Assembly (NCBI GenBank): GCA_963698165.1
Contig: CAVOPT010000012.1
Coordinates: 1-64,000, forward strand
Length of the DNA: 64,000 nucleotides
Reading direction: 5' to 3'
Origin: JAAYUJ01 sp963698165
GTDB taxonomy: Bacteria; Desulfobacterota; Syntrophobacteria; Syntrophobacterales; Syntrophobacteraceae
This document shows, piece by piece, positions 52,617 through 61,251 of this stretch. Positions within the stretch are counted from its first letter, which is position 1, and the number at the start of each line of letters is the position of its first letter. The notes beneath the pieces were generated by a model that saw only the letters and a list, made by a program, of their open reading frames with translations, did not search any database and was not told where the DNA came from. A program made the translations under genes and the position numbers.

Positions 52617-52676
52617 GCATAGCCCCTCGTGGGCGTAAGGACGGGCACAAGGCCCTATGCTACAGGGTGCGGGGCT
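52617..52676. repeat. REP-like imperfect palindrome
   Basis: GCATAG (52617-52622) and CTATGC (52655-52660) are the ends of a stem continued by CCTCGTG (52625-52631) against CACAAGG (52646-52652) with one mismatch. An overlapping pair AGCCCC/GGGGCT extends to 52676. It lies in the 452-base gap between fabH and the VOC gene, in which no gene is seen. Confidence 0.4.
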
Positions 52677-52813
52677 CTGAAACAGGATGAATCCGATCAT
52701 CTCTCGCACCAATCCGCAATGAGCCAAAACTTCTCATAGCACCTTGAGGTATTCTCAGAGAGGCACCGTCTCTTGACTTCCATTCCCATTCAGCCGGTCG
52801 AAGTGAAAGCCCC

Positions 52814-53188
52814 CTACACCGCCTTGACGATGCCGGCAAACCTTATGCTGAGGCCATCGGGCCCGGCGATGATGAAATCCCTTATCGCGTAATCCCTGGT
52901 TTCGATGACCCTGAGTACCTCGACCCCAAGGCTCCTGCATCGCTCCCATTGCTCGTCCACGTTGTCTACCAGGATGCGGATGTTTCCCAGGGGTTGGACC
53001 GGTTGATCCGGCGCATCACCCAATTCCACGAGAAAAAGCAGGGTGTCCTCCCACCTGAGCTCCATGAAGTTTCGGTCCCTGCGGGTGACCTCAAACCCCA
53101 AGGACCGGTAGAAGCGGCTCGACTTCCCGAGATCCCTCACATGCAGCGCCAGGACCAGCTGTTCACCGGGATGTACGCGATGGCCCAT
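52814..53188 (-). CDS. VOC (glyoxalase/bleomycin-resistance) family protein
   Basis: This 124-residue protein has the two-repeat VOC pattern: LALHVRDLGKSSRFYRSLGFEV, MELRWEDTLLFLVE, IRILVDNVDEQWERCRSLGVEV and RDFIIAGPDGLSIRFA. Metal ligands (His, Glu) are plausible but substrate cannot be told. It lies 34 bases downstream of the L,D-transpeptidase gene. Confidence 0.85.
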   Translation of the reverse strand: MGHRVHPGEQLVLALHVRDLGKSSRFYRSLGFEVTRRDRNFMELRWEDTLLFLVELGDAPDQPVQPLGNIRILVDNVDEQWERCRSLGVEVLRVIETRDYAIRDFIIAGPDGLSIRFAGIVKAV

Positions 53189-53222
53189 GATACCGTCCTT
53201 TCCTCATGTGTTCACCGGACTG

Positions 53223-53993
53223 TCATCTGTTCCGCAGGGATTCGACGATCATCACCGTCGTGTTCGCATCCGCCCATTTGTAGAGGTCAATGGCGGGAAA
53301 CCACGGCAGGTTTATGCACCCGTGGGAGCAATACCCCTTCTCGATATCCCCCGCATGGATCCAGACGTGCCCATAAATCCGCAGCGCCCATGGCATGGGG
53401 GCCGGCTCGCCATAGGCGTTGGTGTAGCTGCGGGAGATGTGGTCCTTGTCCTTGTTCACCACTCTGTATGTCCCGGCCCTGGTCCAGGAGTGTTGTTTCC
53501 CAATGCATACCACGCTGTCACCCACGCGTTTCCCGTTCTCGTACCATGCTATAAAGGGAACGTCCTTGACAAGGAGAACCAGCTTGGGGATGTGGGAGAT
53601 TTCCATGATGAACTCGGGCAAAGCCGACCATTCCTTGTAGTGCTTGAAGCTGTGAGGCACTTTGATGGGTCGGCCACTTTTCACGTCTTCAGCGATGTGA
53701 TACCGTGCCCGGGCATTGAGGCGGGAGAGGATTTCCATGGCCGCCTTCGGGTAGAGCTCCGGATCTCCTTTACTCAAACGGTCCAGCTCTTCCATGGTGA
53801 TGGGGCGTATGGTCCAACCCACATCCGACCTTTTGCTCGAAGCCGGAGGGTCAACGGGATGGACCCGGTCCATGGCAACCCGCGTCCGCGTCTCTTCCAC
53901 CCTGCGGGCGGCATCGGCGGTTTGCGCGAAAACGGTTTTGCCCGGTAAGATCAGAGCGAATGCAATGCTTGCTGCTAGAAGTGTCTTTTTCAT
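53223..53993 (-). CDS. Periplasmic L,D-transpeptidase (YkuD domain)
   Basis: The 256-residue protein has a signal peptide (MKKTLLAASIAFALILPGK, cleavage near FAQ) and a C-terminal YkuD domain with the catalytic motif HAGDIEKGYCSHGCINLP (HXX14-SHGC). Such enzymes make 3-3 crosslinks or attach lipoproteins to peptidoglycan. GGGGGAGGA fixes the ATG at 53993 over an upstream ATG at 54017. Confidence 0.9.
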   Translation of the reverse strand: MKKTLLAASIAFALILPGKTVFAQTADAARRVEETRTRVAMDRVHPVDPPASSKRSDVGWTIRPITMEELDRLSKGDPELYPKAAMEILSRLNARARYHIAEDVKSGRPIKVPHSFKHYKEWSALPEFIMEISHIPKLVLLVKDVPFIAWYENGKRVGDSVVCIGKQHSWTRAGTYRVVNKDKDHISRSYTNAYGEPAPMPWALRIYGHVWIHAGDIEKGYCSHGCINLPWFPAIDLYKWADANTTVMIVESLRNR

Positions 53994-54295
53994 GGTTTCA
54001 TCCTCCCCCTTTTTCATCGTTTCTCAGGGAGCATCGGCACGCACTCCAAACGCCTGAAACACTTTGCAGTATTTTGCCGGGGACGTCACCATCGTGCACC
54101 ATGATCAAATCCGCCAAAAGGAAACGCAACACAACCCTCCGGGGGAGAGAGGGCCCCCGCCGTGAACCATCCGGTGATTGAGAAATTTTGTGAATTGGGA
54201 AACAATGGGACTCGACGAATCCCAACGTGCAAGGAAGCTTTCAAAATAAATTTTATCACCCAAAGGGCCGAACCAGAAGAACTGTTTGGGCAAAA

Positions 54296-54691
54296 ATGAT
54301 CAGGATTCATCATTGCCGCATTGAAGTAGACCGCGTCATGGAGGCCGCCGCTCCCCGGGTATGGGATCTGATCGTGGACACCACCCGCTGGAAAGAATGG
54401 GGGCCTTCCGTGCGCGCCGTGGAATGTGCTGACCGATGGATCAGGCTGGGTTCCTCGGGAAGAGTCCTGACAGCATTGGGTTTCTGGGTGCCCTTCCTGG
54501 TGACGGAGTATGATGAGGGGAGGTACTGGGCATGGAGAGTCTCGGGAATCGCAGCCACCGGCCACCGACTAAATATCCTGAACCATGACCTCTGCCGACT
54601 GACTTTTGAAGTTCCGCTCTGGGCCTCGCCTTACGCCACTGTGTGCCTGCTCGCTTTAAATCGCATCGCAAGGATCGTCGAACCCTCCTAG
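54296..54691 (+). CDS. SRPBCC (polyketide cyclase/START-like) family protein
   Basis: The 131-residue product has the SRPBCC pattern VMEAAAPRVWDLIVDTTRWKEWGPSV, a long-chain ligand-binding fold with no fixed catalytic residues. The function is unknown. The ATG at 54296 is not preceded by a strong ribosome site. Its stop codon lies inside the 10-base direct repeat that flanks the following mobile element, so the insertion is immediately at its 3' end. Confidence 0.75.
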   Translation: MIRIHHCRIEVDRVMEAAAPRVWDLIVDTTRWKEWGPSVRAVECADRWIRLGSSGRVLTALGFWVPFLVTEYDEGRYWAWRVSGIAATGHRLNILNHDLCRLTFEVPLWASPYATVCLLALNRIARIVEPS

Positions 54692-55004
54692 CTCCAATAC
54701 GGCTCACTTAAGAGGGTCTCACATTCACTTCCCCTCCCTTTGGCGGGAGGGGTCAGGGCAATGCTGTTGACTTAAGAGTTTTGTAGTGCTTTTTAGGCGG
54801 GGATAAACCCCGCCCCTACTCTGCCGGCCAACGGTTTGCAGTAGGGGCGGGGTTCATCCCCGCCCGGCTCCCTCGGCTTAAGTCAACGGCATTGAGGGGC
54901 TAGGGGAGGGGGTGGATCTCATTCACTTTTCACCCTCCCCCAACCCCTCCCATCGAGGGAGGGGAGTTCTGATCACGTTAAGTGGACAGCATTGCTCCTA
55001 GCTC
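54685..55004. mobile_element. 300-bp MITE-like element with 10-bp direct repeats
   Basis: CTCCTAGCTC occurs at 54685-54694 and 54995-55004, flanking exactly 300 bases. The inside ends are inverted: CAATACGGCTCACTTAA (54695-54711) and TTAAGTGGACAGCATTG (54978-54994). The same motif recurs internally at 54759-54775 and, inverted, at 54878-54894. Between these a long stem pairs 54801-54820 with 54840-54859 (one mismatch). No coding frame is present. The interval up to 55285 holds no gene. Confidence 0.7.
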
Positions 55005-55285
55005 GGCTCGGCATGATCGGGCGCCATCCTGTTTCATCGGGACCTCTTGACAACCCCCGACCGCAATCTTCCTTTTAGTGTCTGCTTCAAAATTGGCTTG
55101 CCAATCCCTCAGCGCGTTCGTGTTGAGGGATCGAAGCGCGAACGGGCATTCTTTATTGCCCGCCCCCCTTCGACAAGCTCAGGACGGGCTTCCATATCTC
55201 AGGGCCAGCGGGAGGAGTTCCGAGACAGTTTCTCAAGGCTGGCCGAGAGTTTCTGGTGCGGGGATTCCAACGTCACCTGCCACTG

Positions 55286-55753
55286 ATGAGGATTGAAACC
55301 ATGGTCCAGGGGGCAGCGGTTGCAGGACTTGTGTTCTTGGGAATCATGTTGATTGCCGGTGTCGGAGGGAAGGCGTCGGTTCATGGTGCGGAAGGAAGGG
55401 AACTGAGGCCATGCCCTGCCTCGCCCAATTGCGTGTCGACAACGAGCACCGATTCCCGCCACGCCATCGCTCCCCTCCAGTTTGCAGGGTCACCGGAGGC
55501 GGCCTTCGCGCGCCTTAAGGGAATGGTGAGGGATGCGGCGAAGAGCACCGTCATTTTTGAGGATGACGAGTACATCCACGTGGAATTCCGAACGTTGCTC
55601 GGATTCGTGGACGACGTGGAGTTTCTCCTTGAGCGTTCGGCGGGAGTCATTCACATGCGTTCCGCATCGAGACTGGGATACTGGGACATGGGAGTCAACA
55701 GGAAGAGGCTCGAGGGGATACGTCAACAGTTTATGGCGGCCGATGATGGATAG
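55286..55753 (+). CDS. DUF1499 family protein
   Basis: The 155-residue protein has an N-terminal hydrophobic segment (about 8-25) and the DUF1499 start CPASPNCVSTTSTDSRHAIAPLQFAG followed by FRTLLGFVDDVEFLLE and IHMRSASRLGYWDMGVNRKRLEGIR. The function of the domain is unknown. The ATG at 55286 is used; ATG 55301 with GAGGA upstream is a good alternative. Confidence 0.88.
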   Translation: MRIETMVQGAAVAGLVFLGIMLIAGVGGKASVHGAEGRELRPCPASPNCVSTTSTDSRHAIAPLQFAGSPEAAFARLKGMVRDAAKSTVIFEDDEYIHVEFRTLLGFVDDVEFLLERSAGVIHMRSASRLGYWDMGVNRKRLEGIRQQFMAADDG

Positions 55754-56004
55754 ACGAGACGATGCACGCGTCACGAGGAAAGTGCTCACTAGAGGCGTTC
55801 TCCTCATGACCCGCCGCAGGCATTGAACCGGGAGGCAAGTCCCCGAGATGAAGCCTGGCGCTCATCCAAAGGTTCCAAGACTCCAAGAGTTCGCTTATGC
55901 CGCACCCGCTTTCGCCATGGCCGTTGTGGGCATCCCTGTGTATGTGCACATCCCCAAATTCTTTTGAACCCGAAGCGCACGATCCCGGCGACAGGACCTC
56001 AGTG

Positions 56005-56051
56005 GGAAAAAGAAAACGGCCAAGAAGAGTTGCTCACTCCTCTCGGCCGTT
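56005..56051 (-). terminator. Intrinsic terminator of the PEP-CTERM gene
   Basis: Arms 56015-56030 and 56036-56051 pair in 14 of 16 positions around a TGCTC loop. On the minus strand the stem is followed by a T-rich run (complement of 56005-56014). It lies 35 bases downstream of the PEP-CTERM stop. The rest of 55754-56004 shows nothing. Confidence 0.75.
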
Positions 56052-56085
56052 GGGGGTCCAGAACGTTCAAAGAGATACCAGGGCG

Positions 56086-56655
56086 CTACTTTCCGGGCTT
56101 CTGGAAACGGCGCATGATTCCGAGGCCTGCCAGGCCTGCTCCCATGAGGAGCATCGTTGCCGGTTCGGGCACGGGAGCCGTGCTTTTATTCTCCCCATAC
56201 GCGGCGAGCGTCGACGAGTCAAAATTAAAATCCCCCATCAACGAATGGATGCGCACCGTGAGGGTTCCCGTTTCGTTCAACTGGGCGAGGCCGGCAAAAG
56301 ACCAACCGTATTTCGCGCTGTCGTAGTTGAAAGTATACAACCCATCCCCCAAAACCCCAGGCTGGTCAACCCACGCCAATTCGCACAGTTCCCAACGACT
56401 GTCATTTGTATCATCAGAAAGTTTCAGGGTCAGGCTGTAAGAGGTAATGGTGTCCTCACCCACCACAAAATGCTCCACACCATTGTCGTTGAGATCATGT
56501 GTGTACGAGAGTCTCCCCCAGCGCTCTATATACCGATTCGAGACATCGCCGGCAGTCATACTATCTTCCCATGTGTACGAATCCGCCACCACGACACAGG
56601 GCATTCCGAGCACCAGCATCCCCATTAAAAGCGCATTGAAAACACGTGACTTCAT
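56086..56655 (-). CDS. PEP-CTERM sorting-signal protein
   Basis: The 189-residue protein has a signal peptide (about 6-24) and a C-terminal PEP-CTERM tail: VPEPATMLLMGAGLAGLGIM, then RRFQKPGK, that is the VPEP motif, a hydrophobic helix and a basic end. This tripartite signal is cut by an exosortase and is linked to exopolysaccharide-associated surface proteins. The mature part is small, acidic and Asn/Asp-rich, with no known domain. AGGAGG lies 7 bases before the ATG at 56655. No exosortase or prsK/prsR genes are in the window, so these must act from elsewhere. Confidence 0.93.
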   Translation of the reverse strand: MKSRVFNALLMGMLVLGMPCVVVADSYTWEDSMTAGDVSNRYIERWGRLSYTHDLNDNGVEHFVVGEDTITSYSLTLKLSDDTNDSRWELCELAWVDQPGVLGDGLYTFNYDSAKYGWSFAGLAQLNETGTLTVRIHSLMGDFNFDSSTLAAYGENKSTAPVPEPATMLLMGAGLAGLGIMRRFQKPGK

Positions 56656-56686
56656 GATGATTTCCTCCTTTTCAGATTCAGGCAAG

Positions 56687-56704
56687 ACTTGCTAGCTAGC
56701 AAGT
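56687..56704. promoter_or_regulatory. Perfect 18-bp palindrome at the PEP-CTERM transcription start
   Basis: ACTTGCTAGCTAGCAAGT is an exact palindrome. With the sigma-54 elements at 56708-56723 the transcription start falls inside it (about 56698), so it could be an operator or an RNA stem in the 5' leader. Confidence 0.6.
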
Positions 56705-56707
56705 ACA

Positions 56708-56723
56708 TGCACCCCTTGTGCCA
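56708..56723 (-). promoter_or_regulatory. Sigma-54 promoter of the PEP-CTERM gene
   Basis: On the minus strand TGGCACAAGGGGTGCA has the sigma-54 arrangement GG-N10-GC with a perfect TGGCAC -24 element and TGCA at -12. It is about 55 bases upstream of the PEP-CTERM start codon. PEP-CTERM genes are known to be controlled by PrsK/PrsR with RpoN. Confidence 0.7.
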
Positions 56724-56786
56724 TATCAACAACTCATTGTAATTATGGATTTAATTTTTCAGGCACATGCTTGAAGCTCAAGATAG

Positions 56787-56927
56787 TGTAAACTTCTTCG
56801 ACATTAAACGACGGAAACCCATGGCCGTTCAAATGCCCACAACATGTTACCGCATAAGGGATTAGATGCGTCTCCGCCAGGAATGATTGGTCGATGGCCG
56901 GGGAATCGCATGTCGAAAAAGTTTACA
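56787..56927. promoter_or_regulatory. Paired 18-bp inverted sites upstream of the sigma-54 promoter
   Basis: TGTAAACTTCTTCGACAT (56787-56804) and ATGTCGAAAAAGTTTACA (56910-56927) are reverse complements with one mismatch, 105 bases apart. They lie about 65 and 190 bases upstream of the sigma-54 -24 element, where an enhancer-binding protein would sit. PrsR is the obvious candidate. The rest of 56930-57280 shows no gene. Confidence 0.6.
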
Positions 56928-57280
56928 GTGGCTGGAGGAGGAGGCGCACCTTTCGACGCGCCATTCAGCGCGGCTCCAGGTTTCTGCATTCCCTTGCCGT
57001 GCGCTTTTGCAGGGCATTGGCTCCACCTCTGCAGGCACTTCACATGAGCCGAAAGACTCGCATCGGCCCCTACGGGGTGTCGGTAATCCTTACAGATTGA
57101 CGGGATGGCTCACCATAACGGCCTTCTCACCGGCACAGGTCGGTGTTGATTTTTCGTGGGCTGAAATGATACCCATTTCCTGTCTGCACCTTCACAGGCA
57201 GCATTGATTTCCATCTTTCAACAGTATCCACTGTCGAAGGGATCTAGGCCGCAACCCTTGAACTCAGCTGGGGGAGTAAC

Positions 57281-58075
57281 ATGGACTCCGCGTTCACCAT
57301 TCTTGCTTCGAATCTGTTGCTTGTTCTCGCCCTGATGTTTGTGCTCTGGGTCGTAAGCCTTCTCAAGAAAGACGCCGGGATCGCTGACATCTTTTGGGGA
57401 ACAGGATTCGTCGTGGTGGCCTGGGCAACATTTTTCGCCACGGAAGGGGCCATTCTCAGAAGCTCCCTCATCGTCGTTTTGACCACGGTCTGGGGGATTC
57501 GCCTCGCCGCCCACATTGGGATCAGGAACCTGGGGAAGCCGGAGGACCGCCGCTATCAGGGGTGGAGGGCCAAGCACGGCAGGCGCTTCTGGTGGGTGAG
57601 CCTCTTTCAGGTCTTCCTGCTGCAGGGGTTGCTTCTCTGGGTCATTTCCCTGGTTCTGCAGGTGGGCCAACTTTCTTCCATCCCAAACGGTTTGACTTGG
57701 CTGGATGTTTTGGGAACACTCTTGTGGCTGGCGGGGTTTCTCTTCGAAGCGATTGCCGACTGGCAGCTGGCCTCCTTCAGAAGTGACCCTGCCAACACGG
57801 GCAAAGTCATGGACAGGGGGCTTTGGGCCGCCACCCGTCATCCCAACTATTTCGGTGAATGCCTCTTGTGGTGGGGGTTTTTCCTGATCACCCTGTCCAC
57901 TCCTTACGGCTTTCTGACCATCATCAGCCCCCTCACCATCACCTTCTTGCTCCTCAAAGTCTCGGGCGTGACGCTCCTCGAGACATCCATCGTGGAGACC
58001 CGGCCTCAGTACAGGGAATACATGGAACGCACCAGTGCTTTTATTCCCCGCTTCACCAGGAAGGAGAAGCTGTGA
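57281..58075 (+). CDS. DUF1295 membrane protein (steroid 5-alpha-reductase-like)
   Basis: The 264-residue integral membrane protein has about six hydrophobic segments and the DUF1295 landmarks VWGIRLAAHI, WRAKHGRRFWWVSLFQVF, ADWQLASFR and the NADPH-site-like GLWAATRHPNYFGECLLWWG. The family resembles steroid reductases and ICMT, suggesting a lipid double-bond reductase, unproven. Its stop overlaps the GTG of the next gene. Confidence 0.88.
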   Translation: MDSAFTILASNLLLVLALMFVLWVVSLLKKDAGIADIFWGTGFVVVAWATFFATEGAILRSSLIVVLTTVWGIRLAAHIGIRNLGKPEDRRYQGWRAKHGRRFWWVSLFQVFLLQGLLLWVISLVLQVGQLSSIPNGLTWLDVLGTLLWLAGFLFEAIADWQLASFRSDPANTGKVMDRGLWAATRHPNYFGECLLWWGFFLITLSTPYGFLTIISPLTITFLLLKVSGVTLLETSIVETRPQYREYMERTSAFIPRFTRKEKL

Positions 58076-59103
58076 TTTCCTTGATCAACCTCGCTGAACT
58101 GGGCCTGATTCCCGACCCTCTCATGCGGTTCGCCATTCGCCGCCTGGACGCCAAGCGCCTCTCCATCGAGGACCGGAGGGACACGGAGCTGCAGCTGGCA
58201 GCCCTGCGCCAATTTGTGGCAAAGCTTCGGGAAAGCCCCATCGCTCTCGAGACCCACAAAGCCAACGAACAGCACTATGAGCTCCCTCCCGCATTCTTCC
58301 AGCATATTCTGGGGAAACGCATGAAGTACAGCGGATGCTACTGGCCACCGGGTATCGCGTCTCTCGACGCTGCCGAGGTGGCCATGCTGGCCCTCACGTG
58401 TGAACGGGCTCAAATCCGGGACGGCATGGAAGTCCTGGAACTCGGGTGCGGCTGGGGCGCACTTTCCCTATGGATTGCCGAGAAGTATTCCGGGTGTCGG
58501 GTGCTTGCCGTGTCCAATTCGGCCCTCCAGGGAGACTTCGTCAGGGACCTCTGCCGGACGCGAAAAATCGACAACGTGGAAGTGGTCACCGCCGACATCA
58601 ATGCCTTCGACACCCATCGGACCTTCGACCGGGTCGTTTCCATCGAAATGTTCGAGCACCTGCGGAACTGGGATCTCCTGCTCTCGCGTACCGCGGGATG
58701 GCTCAAGGCGGACGGAAAGCTCTTCATCCACGTGTTCACCCACCGGGAATTCGCGTATCTTTTCGAGGCGGAGGGGGAGGACAACTGGATGGGGAGATAC
58801 TTCTTCTCTGGTGGCATGATGCCTTCGGATTCACTCCTGCTCTATTTCCAGGATCATCTATGCCTGGAGAGCCACTGGAGAGTGAACGGACTTCACTACA
58901 GCAAGACCGCCGAAGCCTGGCTGGCCAACCTAGACAGGCGGCGGACGTCGGTGCTTCCCATCCTGGGGGAGATTTACGGAACGAAACGTGCCCGGCGGTG
59001 GCTCAACCGGTGGAGGATCTTTTTCCTTGCTTGCGCCGAATTGTGGGGTTTTCGAAACGGTCAGGAATGGATGGTGTCCCACTACCTCATGCGAAAAAGG
59101 TGA
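58072..59103 (+). CDS. SAM-dependent methyltransferase of the CFA-synthase type
   Basis: The 343-residue protein has the SAM-binding motif VLELGCGWGALSLWIAEK and FDRVVSIEMFEHLRNWDLLL. It lacks the N-terminal SCP-like region of full-length cyclopropane synthases. The start is GTG at 58072 in a GTGA overlap with the DUF1295 stop. This methyltransferase is probably a lipid methylase working with the DUF1295 protein. Confidence 0.85.
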   Translation: MISLINLAELGLIPDPLMRFAIRRLDAKRLSIEDRRDTELQLAALRQFVAKLRESPIALETHKANEQHYELPPAFFQHILGKRMKYSGCYWPPGIASLDAAEVAMLALTCERAQIRDGMEVLELGCGWGALSLWIAEKYSGCRVLAVSNSALQGDFVRDLCRTRKIDNVEVVTADINAFDTHRTFDRVVSIEMFEHLRNWDLLLSRTAGWLKADGKLFIHVFTHREFAYLFEAEGEDNWMGRYFFSGGMMPSDSLLLYFQDHLCLESHWRVNGLHYSKTAEAWLANLDRRRTSVLPILGEIYGTKRARRWLNRWRIFFLACAELWGFRNGQEWMVSHYLMRKR

Positions 59104-59184
59104 AAACGGTTGCTCAAGGATGAGCCGTCCGGATTCGCCGGGCATTCCGTCCAGGGATTCCAACCGTGAACGGAGAGCCGGGGT

Positions 59185-60471
59185 TCAGCCCTCGGGAAAC
59201 CCGGGCAGCAGCGGTTCCTTCCTGGACAGAGGCTTGGTGAAGAGCATCTGCGCGTCTCCCAGATACCGCTCCGCAAAACCCGCCTCGCAGTAGCTCAGGT
59301 AATACTCCCACATGCGGATGAAGGTTTCCGAATACCCGAGTCTTCGGACTTCTGCCAGATTGTCGAAGAACCTCGTCCTCCACTCTTGCAGGGTCCGAAC
59401 GTAGTTGGGCGTGATGTCCTCCAGGTGGAAGAGCCTCATGTCCGTGACCAGGGCAATTGCATGGTTGATGGCGGCAACCGACGGGATGCACGAACCTGGA
59501 AAGATGTAGCGTTTGATGAAATCCACGGAGCGCTTGTGCCGGTCGAAGACCTGGTCCTGGATCGTGATGGCCTGGAGCAGCATTTCCCCGTCGTCTTTGA
59601 GGAGTCCGCTGCACGCGCTAAAAAACGCGACCAGGTAATGGTGGCCCACAGCCTCGATCATTTCGATGGAAACCAGTTTGTCGAACTTTCCCGTGAGATT
59701 TCGGTAATCCTTCAGAAGCACTTCCACACGGCCTTCAAGGCCGGCTTCATGGATGCGCTCTTTTGCGAAGTCCCGCTGAGCCCGGGATATGGTCGTCGTT
59801 GTGACGCGGCAGCCGTAGTTCATGGCCGCGTGGAGGGCAAATCCACCCCATCCCGTCCCGATCTCGAGGACGTGGTCTCGGGAAGAAAGGCCGAGTTTCC
59901 TGCATATGTGGTCATACTTCGAAATGGCGGCCTCTTCCAGGGTCGCATCCGGTCTTTTGAAGATGCCGCAGGAATAGGTCATGGTCCTGTCGAGAAACAG
60001 GGCGTAAAAGTCGTTGCCCAGGTCGTAGTGGGCGGCGATGTTAAGCTTGCTCCCCTCTTCCGTGTTCCGGCGGGCCATGTGGAAAAGGAGGTGGATCGGC
60101 GATTTGAGCCATGCCCATCCCCTGTCCATGCCCTCGAACACCCCTCCGTTGCGGATCACGATACGGATGAGGGTGGTGAGGTCATCGGTCTCCCAATGCC
60201 CCGCCATGAAGGATTCAGCAGCCCCGATGCTCCCTCCGAAGACGGTCGTGCTGAAAAAACGGGGATGGTGAACGGCGATGGTCACCTCATGGGGAAAATC
60301 CGCCGTGATCCGACCGAACATGAAGACCTCCGACCCCGTCGAGACGCACACGCGGCCCTCCCGAATCCGCTCAAGGATGCGGAAGAGAATCCTGCTGCTC
60401 CATCCGTCCATATGACCCGTCCGCAACTCCTCACGAACCGTCAACGCCGCGGGGATGATGGTTTCCCTCAT
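59185..60471 (-). CDS. cfa: Cyclopropane-fatty-acyl-phospholipid synthase
   Basis: The 428-residue protein has the full CFA organisation: an N-terminal acyl-binding region (ILFRILERIREGRVCVSTG), NIAAHYDLGNDFYALFLDRTMTYSCGIF, the SAM motif VLEIGTGWGGFALHAA, FDKLVSIEMIEAVGHHYL and the C-terminal YIFPGSCIPS. It methylenates unsaturated phospholipid chains. It is the last gene of the reverse unit desaturase-FAD protein-DUF1365-cfa and is convergent with the other methyltransferase gene. Confidence 0.93.
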   Translation of the reverse strand: MRETIIPAALTVREELRTGHMDGWSSRILFRILERIREGRVCVSTGSEVFMFGRITADFPHEVTIAVHHPRFFSTTVFGGSIGAAESFMAGHWETDDLTTLIRIVIRNGGVFEGMDRGWAWLKSPIHLLFHMARRNTEEGSKLNIAAHYDLGNDFYALFLDRTMTYSCGIFKRPDATLEEAAISKYDHICRKLGLSSRDHVLEIGTGWGGFALHAAMNYGCRVTTTTISRAQRDFAKERIHEAGLEGRVEVLLKDYRNLTGKFDKLVSIEMIEAVGHHYLVAFFSACSGLLKDDGEMLLQAITIQDQVFDRHKRSVDFIKRYIFPGSCIPSVAAINHAIALVTDMRLFHLEDITPNYVRTLQEWRTRFFDNLAEVRRLGYSETFIRMWEYYLSYCEAGFAERYLGDAQMLFTKPLSRKEPLLPGFPEG

Positions 60472-60484
60472 GGTCGAGCCTCTT

Positions 60485-61249
60485 TCAAGCTCTGCCCCTG
60501 TTTTCCGGGTGCACGAAGAACGGAGCCCCCTTCACGAGCAGCCTCGCGGCCTGCCAGTAAATCATGGCCAATATCTTGAGTGTCATGGGCGGATACGCCA
60601 GGAGAACCCTTGCCAGCGAAGACGAATTGATTTCCCTGCGCCTGAGGGAGAGGGTCGCGTCGAAGAAAGGGTCCCCGTTTTCCAGGTTAATGAAATGAGC
60701 CCCGAGGGACTCGCCTGGCACTTTGAACCGCCAGTCGCAGGACAGGTTCATGTCCATGAAGGGAGAGACGTGAAAAGCCTTCCCAAACCGGAACCGTCTC
60801 CATTGGTCCGATGGGTGTTCGTTTTGGGTTTCTCCAAACACATAGCAAAACTCTTCACCCCACGGGGTGTTGTGGATTTCCGCCACAATGGCTTCCACCC
60901 GCAGGCCGCTATCATCGTAGCAGTAGTAGAAACTCACGGGGTTGAAGCAGTGTCCGAAATAGCGCAGATGGGTCAGGATCCTCACGGGGCCCGGCGGACG
61001 CTTCCCCACCCTCTCCTGAACGAGGTTTCGGACACATTCCTCGAGGGGCATCCTCGAGTCTCCCAGGTGGTCTTTTCTGCGAAAGTAGGCGAGATTGGGT
61101 TCCCTGGATGACCAAAACCAGCGGCCATCGAACAGTGTGGGCAGCTCGTCCAGGTCGATGAACATCATGAAGAGTCTGTAGCGGAACGCATTTTCCAGAG
61201 GACGAAAGCGGCGATGACGGATGGTGCCCTCATAGATGCAGCTCACCAT
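60485..61249 (-). CDS. DUF1365 family protein
   Basis: The 254-residue protein has IYEGTIRHRRFRPLENAFRYRLFM, PVRILTHLRYFGHCFNPVSFYYCYD and AFHVSPFMDMNLSCDW, all DUF1365 features. The function is unknown, though the family is almost always found with CFA synthases and a FAD amine-oxidase-like protein. It begins 2 bases after the stop of that gene and ends 13 bases before cfa. Confidence 0.9.
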   Translation of the reverse strand: MVSCIYEGTIRHRRFRPLENAFRYRLFMMFIDLDELPTLFDGRWFWSSREPNLAYFRRKDHLGDSRMPLEECVRNLVQERVGKRPPGPVRILTHLRYFGHCFNPVSFYYCYDDSGLRVEAIVAEIHNTPWGEEFCYVFGETQNEHPSDQWRRFRFGKAFHVSPFMDMNLSCDWRFKVPGESLGAHFINLENGDPFFDATLSLRRREINSSSLARVLLAYPPMTLKILAMIYWQAARLLVKGAPFFVHPENRGRA

Positions 61250-61251
61250 GA

